Assembly: GCA_036939975.1 (NCBI GenBank)
Contig: JALLPB010000015.1
Span: 1 to 35,881, forward strand
Direction: 5' to 3'
DNA length: 35,881 nucleotides
Origin: Cyclostephanos tholiformis
Taxonomy: Eukaryota; Bacillariophyta; Thalassiosirophyceae; Thalassiosirales; Thalassiosiraceae
Part shown: piece after piece, positions 1 through 9,287 of the stretch
Numbering within the stretch: position 1 is the stretch's first letter
Layout of the letters: every line of letters begins with the position of its first letter
The notes under the pieces: model-generated
Seen by the model: the letters and a program-made list of their open reading frames with translations, nothing else
Databases searched by the model: none
What the model was told of the DNA's origin: nothing
Program-made: the position numbers and the translations under genes

Positions 1-53
1 CCTTAGCTAACCCTTAGTTAGTAGTAGTGTTTCAATTGTTATAAGAGCGGTAG

Positions 54-60
54 TATATAA
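54..60 (+). promoter_or_regulatory. TATA-like box upstream of the ALDH6 gene
   Basis: TATATAA lies 21-28 bp before the first ATG of the dehydrogenase. If it is a true TATA box, transcription would start at about 80-88, so the ATG at 82 could be missed and the in-frame ATG at 94 (MSEKDI) used instead. It could also be chance in an AT-rich stretch. Confidence 0.3.
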
Positions 61-81
61 GTTCGATAGTATCAGTCATCG

Positions 82-1877
82 ATGACAACAACCATGAGCG
101 AGAAGGACATAACCATTGTGAACAATTACATAAATGGCGAGATCATCCCCCCGGCGGGGGGAGACTACCTCGACGTCCAAGACCCATCGAATTCATCCGT
201 CATTGGCAGGGTCGCGCTCTCCACCTCCGACGACGTCGATCGGGCCGTCCGCGCAGCCCACGCCGCGTTTCCATCGTGGAGTGCCCTGACGACCAAAGCC
301 CGCGCAGGGATCATGCTCTCCTTCCACTCGCTGGTTAAATCTCACGCTGCGGAACTGGCGTCGCTCATCGTTATGGAGAATGGCAAGAACATGACCGAAG
401 CCCTAGCGGACGTCGCCAAAGGGAACGAAACCGTAGAGTACGCTTGTTCACTGCCCCAGCTGATGCAGGGCAGGATCGACGCCGTCAGCACCGACGTCAC
501 GTGTCGCGATCGACGGGATCCGCTTGGCGTCGTCGTCAGCATCGTACCTTTCAATTTCCCTTTCATGGTACCGCATTGGACGTTGCCGATCGCATTAGTC
601 TCGGGAAATACCGTCGTCTTGAAACCAAGCGAGAAGGTGCCGTTAACGATGTACAGGGTCGTAAAATTGTTTGAGATGGCGGGATTCCCGAAGGGCGTGA
701 TCAACTTGGTTAACGGCACAAAGGACTCAGTGACGAGCCTCATCGATCATCCCCTGTGTAGGGCGGTGACATTCGTCGGCAGCTCACCCATCGCGAAATT
801 TGTGAGCGATAGATGCAGGGCGTTAGACAAGCGATGCACCGCGCTGGGGGGGGCGAAGAATCACCTTATTGCACTGCCGGATTGCGACGTCGAAAGCACA
901 GCGAGTGACGTCGTGGTAAGCTACGCGGGATGCGCGGGGCAAAGGTGCATGGCGGCGTCCGTGCTATTGCTCGTCGATGACGGAAAGGGGACTGATGCGC
1001 AACAGAAGACACTGCTGCGGAGGGTGATCGAGAAGGCATCCGAAATTGAGAGGGGAACGGAGCCAGGCAAGATGGGTCCGGTCATCGACGGCCATTCGCT
1101 AAATAAGATAGTGGGATACATCGAACGATCCGAAAGATGGGGCGCGGAAATACTCCTCGACGGACGGTCGTGGATAGGCGATGACGGAGGCAATTGGATA
1201 GGACCCACGATCATCCTGCACCATGACAGATCGGACAGTGCAATGAATGAAGAGGTATTTGGACCTGTATTGAGCGTCTATCGCGTCGGGTCTTGGCAGG
1301 AGGCGATCGACATCGAGAATTCCAACCCGTTTGGAAATGCGGCCGCTATATATACTACGAATGGCGGACACGCAGAGTGGTTCGTGAAGAGGGTCCGTGC
1401 GTCGGTGAGTATCTTTGTTATATTTTATTCTGTCGCGTACGTTTCTTAGTGAGCGAATATCCTCGTTTCTCAATTCATAAGAATGATCTTACGTTTCCAA
1501 ACCGATGCAATGCACTGCACTGCAACTTCTTAGATGTTGGGCATCAACGTAGGCATACCCGTTCCACGAGAACCATTCAGTGAGTATAAGTCGCATCGTT
1601 TCCCCCCCAAATGCGATGCGTATTCTCATTGGTCGCACATTCTTCTACAATCGATCTGTCATCACACGCTACAGGCTTTGGTGGTCTGTACGGCACAAAA
1701 TCCAAATACGGCGACATGGATATCACCGGCGATGGTGCAATAGAATTCTTCACGAATCGGATCAAAATCACAAGCAAGTGGCCCGCGCCATGCGTGCCTG
1801 AGTACGTCGTAGGGCTAGCGAAGAAGCAAAAAATGGACACTGTTGTCGATCATGCCAACTTTGCCGGCACGATGTGA
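82..1877 (+). CDS. methylmalonate-semialdehyde dehydrogenase, CoA-acylating (ALDH6 family)
   Basis: Converts methylmalonate or malonate semialdehyde, CoA and NAD+ to propionyl-CoA or acetyl-CoA, CO2 and NADH in valine and pyrimidine breakdown, normally in mitochondria. Three exons fit: 82-1404, 1534-1579 and 1675-1877, giving 523 aa. Both introns (129 and 95 bp) are GT-AG and the phases join cleanly across VRAS/MLGINVGIPVP and PFS/FGGLYGTKS. Visible signatures are PFNFP (Asn158), the FVGSSPIA cofactor loop (231-238), GGAKNH (256-261), the catalytic Cys289 in AGQRCMA, and EEVFGP (390-395). The C-terminal FYGKQG-like segment of the family is present in variant form. Lys113 sits where classical ALDH6 enzymes usually have Arg. 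No convincing transit peptide precedes the domain. The in-frame upstream codons are open only back to a stop at 67-69, and CAG at 73-75 could be a splice acceptor from an exon outside the window. Confidence 0.93.
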
Positions 1878-2124
1878 GAGTCTTTTTTGTTCGAGAGGGA
1901 AACAATATCTAAACTGTTTAGAATATAAATGGAATGCATGCGGTCATGGGGATTTATTGGAATTCAACTATTGCAAGATTGAAAAATGAAACTCGCCATC
2001 TATGAAAAAACGAAAAAAGTATGGAGCAATCGTACTCTGACATTAACCTAGCTGCGTCTTAGAGTGCAGTGCTCTTGTATCGCATGAGCAAGTAGAGTTT
2101 GTTTTTATAATTTTATCTCGAAGC

Positions 2125-3271
2125 CTACTCTAGGATTTTGTAGTCATGCACTTTTCGTTTCCTGTGCCAACCGAAAACAGCGAGGATAAATAATATAAGC
2201 AGTACGTAGACAGAATCAACAATGTAAACGGAAAAGTTCCATGGCTGTCCATCGATGGTACTGGCAGGAGAATCGGTAGCATTAGAAGCAGCTGGCGTGG
2301 TAGTAATTGAAGAGCATCCGAAGTCCGCAGGAGGATCCACGCTCCATTCACAAACCGTGTCATCAATCCAGTCTATGACGGCACTCAATCGGGCATTTAC
2401 CGCGGGGAAGTGTTGATCAGCGCACTCCCTGCCCCAGCTTACCTGGGCAACCAAGAAATCCCGCAATCCGGACGGATCACCGTCGATGCTTCCGTCTTTA
2501 GTGGGGGTAGTAAGCGTCAGAACGATTGGACTGCCACTGTCATAATTGCAGGAGTCCTTGCCGGGTTCGAATGTACACAAATGCGAAAGATCGATCCGAC
2601 CATGATACGATTCTTCACCGTACGACGCTTCCTCGCATACTTCATTATTCACCCACGCCAAATCGACGTAATGCAGCCAATTGGCCTTGGAGGGTCGATC
2701 GGGCTGCGTCCATCCGAGTCCCATGGCCGTCAAATAGGGATGGGTAGTCTCATTCAACAACGACTCGTCGCGCAGTATGGACACGTACTGTAATGTGGAT
2801 GTACCATTCAATTGAACAATCGAATAGTCGTAGCTGAATTCATCATCGCCGTACCGACGGTATTTGGGATGGCGAAATGCCCGCAACACCACGAAGTCTT
2901 CCTCGGACGAATCGGGACCGTCAAAGTAATAATCATCGTCGGCCTCGTCACGGGCGATGATCCCGACCTGGACCCAAGCTAGGTCCACCGCGTGTTTATA
3001 GTGCCGGGAAAGCGTCCGCTCCGGTAGGCAGTGACCAGCCGTCCTGTTTCGGATCACGCCGAGGATTCCAAGGGAAGGGGTGGTAGTAGTACATGAGACA
3101 TGTGGCGTTAAGTAGGCGCTAAAATCGAGCGAACGCAGGTATATCTACTTACAAGACGATATCTGGAGCGATAAGGGACCCACCGCAATCCCCATTGTTG
3201 AGCAAAACAAAGTATGGGAAGCGATGGACGGGCGCCTTGATCCCTTGAATAATGACGGATCGATGAGCCAT
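2125..3271 (-). CDS. membrane-anchored trypsin-like serine protease (S1 family)
   Basis: Secretory-pathway endopeptidase, predicted to cleave after Lys/Arg. Two exons on the minus strand, 3271-3153 and 3043-2125, with a 109-bp GT-AG intron; they join as DIVL-TAGHC and give 345 aa. The catalytic triad is visible: His44 in TAGHC, Asp112 in YDYSIVQL, Ser209 in CNYDSGSP. Asp203 in GKDSC is at the trypsin S1-pocket position. After the protease domain (about 7-272) there is a Ser/Thr-rich linker, a hydrophobic helix at about 312-332, and a short basic tail ending in YKILE, so a type I anchor is likely. Oddities: GDSGGP is degraded to YDSGSP, and the residue before the IIQG neo-N-terminus is Val, not Lys/Arg. 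No signal peptide is encoded after this ATG. The frame is open upstream, so an earlier start or 5' exon is probable. It is convergent with the dehydrogenase. Confidence 0.85.
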
Positions 3272-3687
3272 CGTGGAGTGGATGCCATACTCGCATCTCC
3301 TCCCACCTCCGCCGACTGCATGCCTCCACCTCCATCTCCTACATACCGTCCCTCCTCCGCCCTCCTCTCCCCATCATCTACGGACAGGCGTTGGATTTTT
3401 GACTTTCTCGAAAATTAAGGAAGTACTGATTCCCAGGTGATTCATCGCTTGTAAGAGCCTCAAGTGGATATTCTGAGGGATGTGGAATTCTTCCAACGCC
3501 ACACACACAGACGCGGCATAGAGACAGGTGGCCACGAAACCACCGTGTGAGAAAAAGACAAAAAGACACATGAATAAGGCTAAGGACGAGAGAAAGAGAA
3601 CCGAATCCAAACTCCCGTGACGAAAGATCCAAAGCCACTACTACTAGCGGTTTGGTTGGATTTCTTCTCGGCTCCGTCAACAGGACA
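3272..3687. promoter_or_regulatory. shared upstream region of the divergent protease and mutarotase-like genes
   Basis: About 416 bp separate the two ATGs. The stretch is rich in C/T on the plus strand near 3295-3380 and contains both presumed promoters. No clear TATA box was found. Part of it may belong to a missing 5' exon of the protease. Confidence 0.4.
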
Positions 3688-5064
3688 ATGGTCTTCGTTA
3701 CTCATCTGGTGGTCGCTATGGCCGCGATGGGCATTCTCCCCCCTTCGGAGGGCTACGTCAACGTCAGCCTCAGTTCGCCGTACATGTCGGCGAAGGTGTT
3801 CATGCCGATGGAGGGGGAGGGTTTCACCGACGACAGGTACTACCTCGGCTCGCGATTTGAGCACGGGAGCATGATCGGCGACTTTTTGATTGGCAAGGAT
3901 GCTGAGGTATACGGACGCGGACTGTGGAGGGAACCTCACAATCCCAATTGGCCGGAGAGCGGCGTTGGATTGGCGTCCGAGTTCGGCTGCGGACACGACG
4001 GCGTCGCCTGCGTGGGGAGGGGCGATATTTACAACGGCGTGCTGGGTTACGACACCGCCAAGGCCGGAGAGCCCTTCCTGAAGATCGGCGTTGGCGCATT
4101 GATAAAGGGATCCTGCCCCGCTTGCTCGTGGAGGGACGACGACGTTTACAGATTCAACAGCCCCTACAAATTTTTCAGGCCTCCGTCTTGGAAGGTCCTA
4201 CCGTCTCCCGGTCCCAACGAGGTCACAGTTTACAGCGAAGAGAGGCTTGGTGACTTTGGATACGGCATTACGAAAACCACCCGGCTCGATGGGAATGTCC
4301 TGACCGTGAGGAGTCTCCTAACAAATCTGGGCAAGAAGCAGTTTGCCACGCCCTGGTACTCCCACCATTTTTTCACCGGAGATCGTGAACCGATCGGCCC
4401 CGGTTACGTTTTAAACCTTGGTCTGAGCGAGTATGGCCTGCCGAATCAAACGCCGGTGTTCAAACAACCAGGGTTGGGATCCTGGTCGGGTGATATGAAC
4501 GATTACTTCGACATAACCATGGCGAATGATGGGTCCATATCGATGACAATGAAAAAGGCCATTCCGGAGGGTATCAAGCTCAAGGCGGACTTCCTCGATG
4601 AAAATACCCAGACATTGACTGATGGTTCATTCAATGTGCATGCGCCCAACGGTGTCTCTGTTCATGAGAAAATACCAGAGCTTCAAACGAACAGTCGCAA
4701 TCCATTTATTTATGCATATAGTGTCTACGCGGAGAGGGGGGCATTGTGCCCAGAGCCGATGCTCCTTCTTTACCTCCAGCCGGCGGAGACTACCTTTTGG
4801 ACGCAAAATTTGAGGTTTTCATCATCATACAGGAGTCTTGGCGAGAGAGTAAATGTCTTTTTCCTGCCCATGTTTTCGGCAGAAGCATGGGATATTCCAT
4901 TCCATCTTTCTTCGCGGTGCGCTTTCATGTTGATTGCGGCATGTTTTGGCATCGTCATCGCATCGTATAATCGCGCTAGCGATTCAAGGAGACGTGGTGG
5001 ATATTCTTTAATTCCTCATCATCAGAACATGGTACAAGAAGAAGATACACTATCTTCTGTGTAG
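3688..5064 (+). CDS. galactose-mutarotase-like secreted membrane protein
   Basis: A 458-aa single-exon protein. The ATG at 3688 is chosen because it begins a good signal peptide (hydrophobic residues 2-17, likely cleavage near Gly22). The upstream extension of the frame has no ATG. The body (about 30-375) contains YYLGSRFEHGSMIG, a KIGVG segment, and a YSHHFF...IGPGY stretch. These match my recollection of bacterial and algal proteins in the galactose mutarotase-like, beta-sandwich carbohydrate-binding superfamily. The reaction and sugar are unknown. Many Cys residues (FGCGHDGVACVG, CPACSW) suit an extracytoplasmic protein. A hydrophobic segment at about 412-427 followed by a basic stretch and a 30-residue tail with YSLI (439-442) suggests a type I membrane anchor with an endocytic or sorting signal. 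It is divergent from the membrane protease and convergent with the phosphatase gene. Confidence 0.7.
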   Translation: MVFVTHLVVAMAAMGILPPSEGYVNVSLSSPYMSAKVFMPMEGEGFTDDRYYLGSRFEHGSMIGDFLIGKDAEVYGRGLWREPHNPNWPESGVGLASEFGCGHDGVACVGRGDIYNGVLGYDTAKAGEPFLKIGVGALIKGSCPACSWRDDDVYRFNSPYKFFRPPSWKVLPSPGPNEVTVYSEERLGDFGYGITKTTRLDGNVLTVRSLLTNLGKKQFATPWYSHHFFTGDREPIGPGYVLNLGLSEYGLPNQTPVFKQPGLGSWSGDMNDYFDITMANDGSISMTMKKAIPEGIKLKADFLDENTQTLTDGSFNVHAPNGVSVHEKIPELQTNSRNPFIYAYSVYAERGALCPEPMLLLYLQPAETTFWTQNLRFSSSYRSLGERVNVFFLPMFSAEAWDIPFHLSSRCAFMLIAACFGIVIASYNRASDSRRRGGYSLIPHHQNMVQEEDTLSSV

Positions 5065-5532
5065 ATGTAATTTGATTGTTGTGAATATTTGCTTTGAAGA
5101 GTAAGTTGCCATCTAAACGAGTATCCAGCACGATTGGCTTAGAGAAAATATGACGCTAAATCATTAACAAGAATGAACTAAGTCGCTTCGATAAACATCC
5201 CGTATGTATACATGACCAGCGAAGCGGAAAAAAAAAGTATTCACCTCGCAATATTGGATGTGTTGCAGATAGTAGAAAAAAACAAAGTGCGATGCCATGT
5301 CAACGAAATCGACACATGATAAAGCCTAATGTCAATTTTTTTCCCCCTGTCTTCTACCCTATTGTTAATGGGGTCCTGGTGTTTAACCCGTGTACTTTTC
5401 TCGATACATAAGGTGACAACGTTAGACAGAGTTTTACACTCAACAGGCACTTGGACTATCGTCAATTCAACTATCATCTATGTTTACAAGCTAGTAATAC
5501 AAAACTGTTAGGCTCATGTGCTTGCGGGTATA
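5065..5532. other. intergenic stretch between convergent genes
   Basis: A 468-bp AT-rich spacer between the 3' ends of the mutarotase-like gene and the phosphatase gene. It has A and T runs (for example near 5228-5238 and 5335-5345) that may serve 3' processing. I see no gene or structured RNA. Confidence 0.6.
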
Positions 5533-7027
5533 TCACCATCTAATGGAGCCTCCCTTGACTACGTCCTCCAATGCATCCTTCAATCCAAACCTATCATCGA
5601 GGATGGGACGCACGTCGTCGCTTCCGTCTAATTCATGGAGCAGTTCCATCACCGCCTCGAGAGTGTCGTCTTTGGGATCGTCGTAAAATGACGAAACGAG
5701 TATGCCATTTGACGGGTTCGGTAAGAATGACAGTGGGTTATTATCCACGAGGACAACACGTCGTTCATCGCATGGAAACGAGTGAGACAAAGACGAGGAA
5801 CTGCCCACGTTATCACGATGAGCATGATTGAGAGGCATTCCTCCTCCTTTGTGACGAACGGCGGTGTCGCCGATCATCATCTGTCGCATTCGTAACACGT
5901 CGCATAGGTTTTTGGAGTACACGCCCAAATCCGGGTCGTAGACGCAGTGCTCACGATAAAATCTCCCTCGGAACATGTCGCCGTTGGGATCGAGCTCGTT
6001 GAGTACAGGTGCAGCATAGACCTACGCATAATAGATATACGGCATAGATGATATCAAGTATGCTTCAGTGTGGAACAGTTGCATGCAAAAAAGCAGCATG
6101 ATCCGTCGAAGAACGACTCACCTCCATGGCCGCGGTGAATATATATGTTTCAAACTTGCTCGTGATTTCCTTCAAGAAAATGTCCAAATTTGGACGTTTA
6201 TTGACGTTGACCATGTCTCCATCGGGCAAACTAATACGGAAGGAGTCGCAGGCGTTCAAGAAGAGAGATGACTCGGCCTCCGCTCTGATATTGTTGTTGT
6301 AGTTGTTCTTGTTGTCGTTGTCAACGCCTTGATGGGACGAGTGTTCTGAAGAGGGAGTGGGAGGACGGTCCTCGACCTGACGGTATTTATCGACCAGTCG
6401 ATCGGATAAAAATTGCGAGTGTATGAGACATTCGTCCATGTCGAGGACCACGATGAGGTCGGAGGAATATTTCCCACGCTTCTTCGACTCGTCGTTGCTT
6501 AAGACGACGGTGCTCCCACCTGCCATACAAGTAATGTTTCCATCATTGCTCGGCCGAATAGACGAATCATCGACATTAGTCCCGGGCGGTAAACTACATG
6601 TTCGAGATGAGGGTTCATTCGCGCATCTCTGGCCATCCCATGCCACGGTGTTCGCCGACGACTCACGCTGGTCCATCATGGTCGACGAGACAAGTCGTCT
6701 AATATCCGCTTGCGCATCCCCACCGCCGCCTCCTCCTCCTCCACCGCCATTCATGTTCGTCAGGCCCCCCGCCATCGCCGATCCATTCAATCCGCCCCTC
6801 CTCCTGTTCAGGGGTTTCTCCCCTCCCAATACGAGAGAGGCCCTGGGCACGGGTCGGCCGCCTCCGCCGCCGCTAAGGACGCCCCCCCTGGTCGCGGCGT
6901 GTCCCCATTTGTCGAGACCGTTCTGGGGGTAATCGGTAGGACTAATATGTCCGAGGCGGCGACGACGGAGTCCTCGAACGGACAGGAGGGCCGTTTGCAC
7001 CGCGGCCCTGTTCGATGCAGTAGCCAT
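5533..7027 (-). CDS. FCP1/SCP-type HAD phosphatase (NIF-like domain)
   Basis: Probable protein Ser/Thr phosphatase of the CTD-phosphatase-like HAD family. Two exons, 7027-6122 and 6021-5533, are separated by a 100-bp GT-AG intron that joins TAAME to VYAAPVLNELDP, an exact family block; the product is 464 aa. Motifs: DMDECLIHS (Asp196, Asp198; Cys200 replaces the usual Thr/Val), NKRPNLDIFLKEI, YIFTAAMEVYA, MFRGRFYREHC, VVLVDNNP (Asp395), YDDPKDD and DDVRPIL. Two family-unusual inserts are visible: an Asn-rich one between motif 1 and the RP block (about 210-255) and a Ser/His-rich one at about 345-388. The N-terminus from ATG 7027 (MATASNRAAVQTALL then RRRR) looks like a mitochondrial presequence, followed by a poly-Gly run near 94-103. 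An alternative in-frame ATG at 7312 would add 95 residues. The substrate is unknown; a TIM50-like role is possible, but no membrane helix follows the presequence. Confidence 0.85.
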
Positions 7028-7338
7028 GCGAGATTGTGAAGATTTTTTCGCCGCTGCTGTGCATTGATATATTGACAGAGCTGCAACCGTTCTTGTTGAA
7101 TTTCTCGTCAGCGCACTTTCATTTATCATAATAATAATATCCTGACATGATTGACTCTCTGCATTTTTTTTTCTGCTTACGGCCGGCATTTTCAAGACAC
7201 CACAATCCCAAAAAGCAGACACCAATCCAAATATATGCACATTTCTAAAGGGGGCGCTCCTCTTTTTCCTCCTCTCCCTCACTCCGTCCATCGATCCCGC
7301 CTCTTTTTTCATTCAACTCCTCTACCTATCTCATATGG

Positions 7339-7352
7339 TATAATAATATATA
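7339..7352 (+). promoter_or_regulatory. TATA-rich element upstream of the RidA-family gene
   Basis: A run of TATAATAATATATA lies 28-41 bp before the ATG at 7380, about where a diatom core promoter would be expected. If the phosphatase starts at 7312, this short spacer would serve both divergent genes. Confidence 0.35.
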
Positions 7353-7379
7353 TTCATACACACCCCATTCGCGACGAAA

Positions 7380-8247
7380 ATGTTGTTTACTACTAACGCC
7401 AACATGCTGCTCCGACCGATAATGTCACGAGCTACCAAAATCGCCAGGATCTCTAGCTGCGCGTGTGGCGGCAGCGGGCTTGTTAAAGCCGGCAGTCGTC
7501 GTAACATTCACATCGAGAGGAGGATTGAAGGTCTTGGGATCGTATTGCCGACTGCGCCGACGCCCAAGGCTAATTATAACATCGTTTGCATCCCCCCGGG
7601 GGAGAATGTGATGTACTTATCGGGTCACTTGCCAGTAAAGGTAACGTTTCGTCGGGGTGTATTTTCCAATGAATTATTTGGCCGCGAATCTGAGTAGACT
7701 CACGATTATTCGACCCCGATCGATGCATACGATGTTTCGTCGTGAATTCTTCCAGGCCGATGGCGAATTGATCGCGGGCGCTATAGGACCTGACACCGGA
7801 GGCTTGACGGTGAAAGAGGGATACGACGCGGCGCGGACTTGCGGCTTGAACCTAATTGCCACATTGAAGAGCCAACTCGGTGATCTGGATCGAGTGGAAC
7901 AGGTGGTCAAGGTTTGTTATCTGCTGCGCAATTACCAGCTTGGACATGCATCATTGTACTTTTGCGGCATAATTACTGTCCTTTCGGCTAACAGAGTTTA
8001 CTGCGCGTTCGGTTATATATGCCAGGTCTTCGGTATCGTGAATTCCCACGTGGACTTCAAACACCAGCACCTTGTCATGGACGGATGCTCCGATCTCATG
8101 ATGGAGGTATTTGATAAGCCAGTTGGGTATCACGCGAGAAGCGCGATCGGAACAAACACATTGCCCTTGGACGTGTCCGTGGAGATAGAGATGATAGTTA
8201 AATTCAAGCCGGATGTTTACGATGACGAGGAAGATGAAGAGGACTAG
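7380..8247 (+). CDS. RidA/YjgF/UK114-family reactive-intermediate deaminase
   Basis: Likely hydrolyses reactive enamine/imine intermediates from amino-acid metabolism. Three exons (7380-7640, 7756-7911, 8026-8247), all phase 0, with GT-AG introns of 115 and 114 bp, give 212 aa. The core is ordered as in the family: IEGLGIVLPTAPTPKANY, YLSGHLPV, DGELIAGAIGPD, YDAARTCGLN, then VFGIVNSHVDF, MDGCSDLMMEVF, HARSAIGTNTLP (Arg177) and VEIEMIV. The GTNTLP/VEIE form is that of the longer RidA-like subfamily, not the compact UK114 type. About 46 residues rich in Arg, Ser and Met precede the core and look like an organelle transit peptide. The protein ends in a very acidic tail (DDEEDEED). Without the transit peptide the length fits the family. 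Confidence 0.88.
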
Positions 8248-8766
8248 GTTCAGCCACGGCTCCCTCCTCCATCCCACTTGCATTAGCCTCATGGTTAGAG
8301 ATAGGCGAGGGGGGCACATTTCAGGATCTTGCGAGTTTCCGTACGTCCGACTGAGGAAAAGGCATCGGATATGTGGGATAAGATAATGACAATTTTTTTT
8401 TTACACGCGATGATGGTTACTGTCCCCCAATCGGGACTTTAAAATCTAAAAATTCGCGCCCAATATCCAAATTCAAAGTTCTATTTTCGGAATCCAACGT
8501 GACATTGTCATACAGGGAATCTATCCAACATTCCTTTATTCACCGTGGGATTCATTGAACCTAACCCCCGCCCCCCGCCCCCCGCCCCCCGCCCCCCTTC
8601 TTAACCAGCACCTTATGATCCGATAACGCCCGCAGAATTCTGCCAACTCCCAACCCTCAACGCTCTAATCGACCCACGTCATAAGGGGAGGCATAGCCAG
8701 CCAAACACGCCTCCCCGCTGCGTAATCTCACGCCCACACACACCAAACCGCATTTTGTTGTCATAT
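8248..8766. other. intergenic stretch between convergent genes
   Basis: A 519-bp spacer with a T run near 8392-8402 and the (CCCCCCG) array described separately. No coding signal was recognised. Confidence 0.6.
8565..8597 (+). repeat. CCCCCCG tandem repeat (G-quadruplex-capable)
   Basis: The sequence reads C5G, then three copies of C6G, then C6. The minus strand therefore has five runs of at least five G separated by single C, a strong G-quadruplex pattern. It lies between two convergent genes. Confidence 0.9.
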
Positions 8767-8997
8767 TTACTTCCCCAAAGCCTCCGTCTTCCTCCTCCAA
8801 TTGTCAGCATCAGGATCGAACATGAACATGCTGCTATTCGTGAATAGGACGTCGAATGAGTATCCGAAGAAGAGAAAGACGACGAGGGTGAGCCACTGCA
8901 GCCATGTCGTGCTGCCTGTTCCCTTGTGGTACGACGCAAAGGCGACGAACGATAGGAATAGCATGAGAGAGAGCGCGACTCGGTGACGGACGGCCAT
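8767..8997 (-). CDS. small two-helix membrane protein, unknown function
   Basis: A 76-aa ORF starting with ATG at 8997. Two hydrophobic segments are visible, at about 8-22 (VALSLMLFLSFVAFASY) and 33-50 (LQWLTLVVFLFFGYSFDV), joined by a short polar loop. The end is a charged DPDADNWRRKTEALGK tail. The layout and the WRRKTEAL ending look like a real small membrane protein and not noise, but I do not recognise the family. It is divergent from the phosphodiesterase (290 bp between ATGs). Confidence 0.6.
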   Translation of the reverse strand: MAVRHRVALSLMLFLSFVAFASYHKGTGSTTWLQWLTLVVFLFFGYSFDVLFTNSSMFMFDPDADNWRRKTEALGK

Positions 8998-9287
8998 GGT
9001 TCCGGTAGTTTTGGTGGTGCGGCAGTGTTGTTCGCTTTGTGCTCACGAAAAACGGTTTCCGAGAAAAACGGCGATGCCGGCGCTTTTTTGTCTGCGGTTC
9101 CCTTCTCTACTCAGTTGTAGTACCTACTTATGCAGCATACGAATACGCAATTATTGGGCAGGTTCTCCAACACTTCCCGCTAAAAATATTGTTATCATCT
9201 ACGGTATCTCTATTTTGATTTTACGATATCCTGACGGTGACGATGGACGACATCATTACAGGAAGTTCACAAGAGCGACGAAACTAA

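Noticed and set aside
1..25. CCCTTAG-like phrases at the left edge as telomeric repeat
   Set aside because: Only two imperfect copies, in the wrong order for CCCTAA/TTAGGG arrays, directly before a gene.
3374..3610. Hydrophobic minus-strand frame as the missing signal-peptide exon of the protease
   Set aside because: The frame has no ATG at its start (it begins at TTG) and I could not define a donor site that joins in phase; kept only as a possibility in the protease entry.
6423..6932. Plus-strand proline-rich open frame
   Set aside because: It is the antisense shadow of the phosphatase exon; the proline run mirrors its poly-Gly codons.
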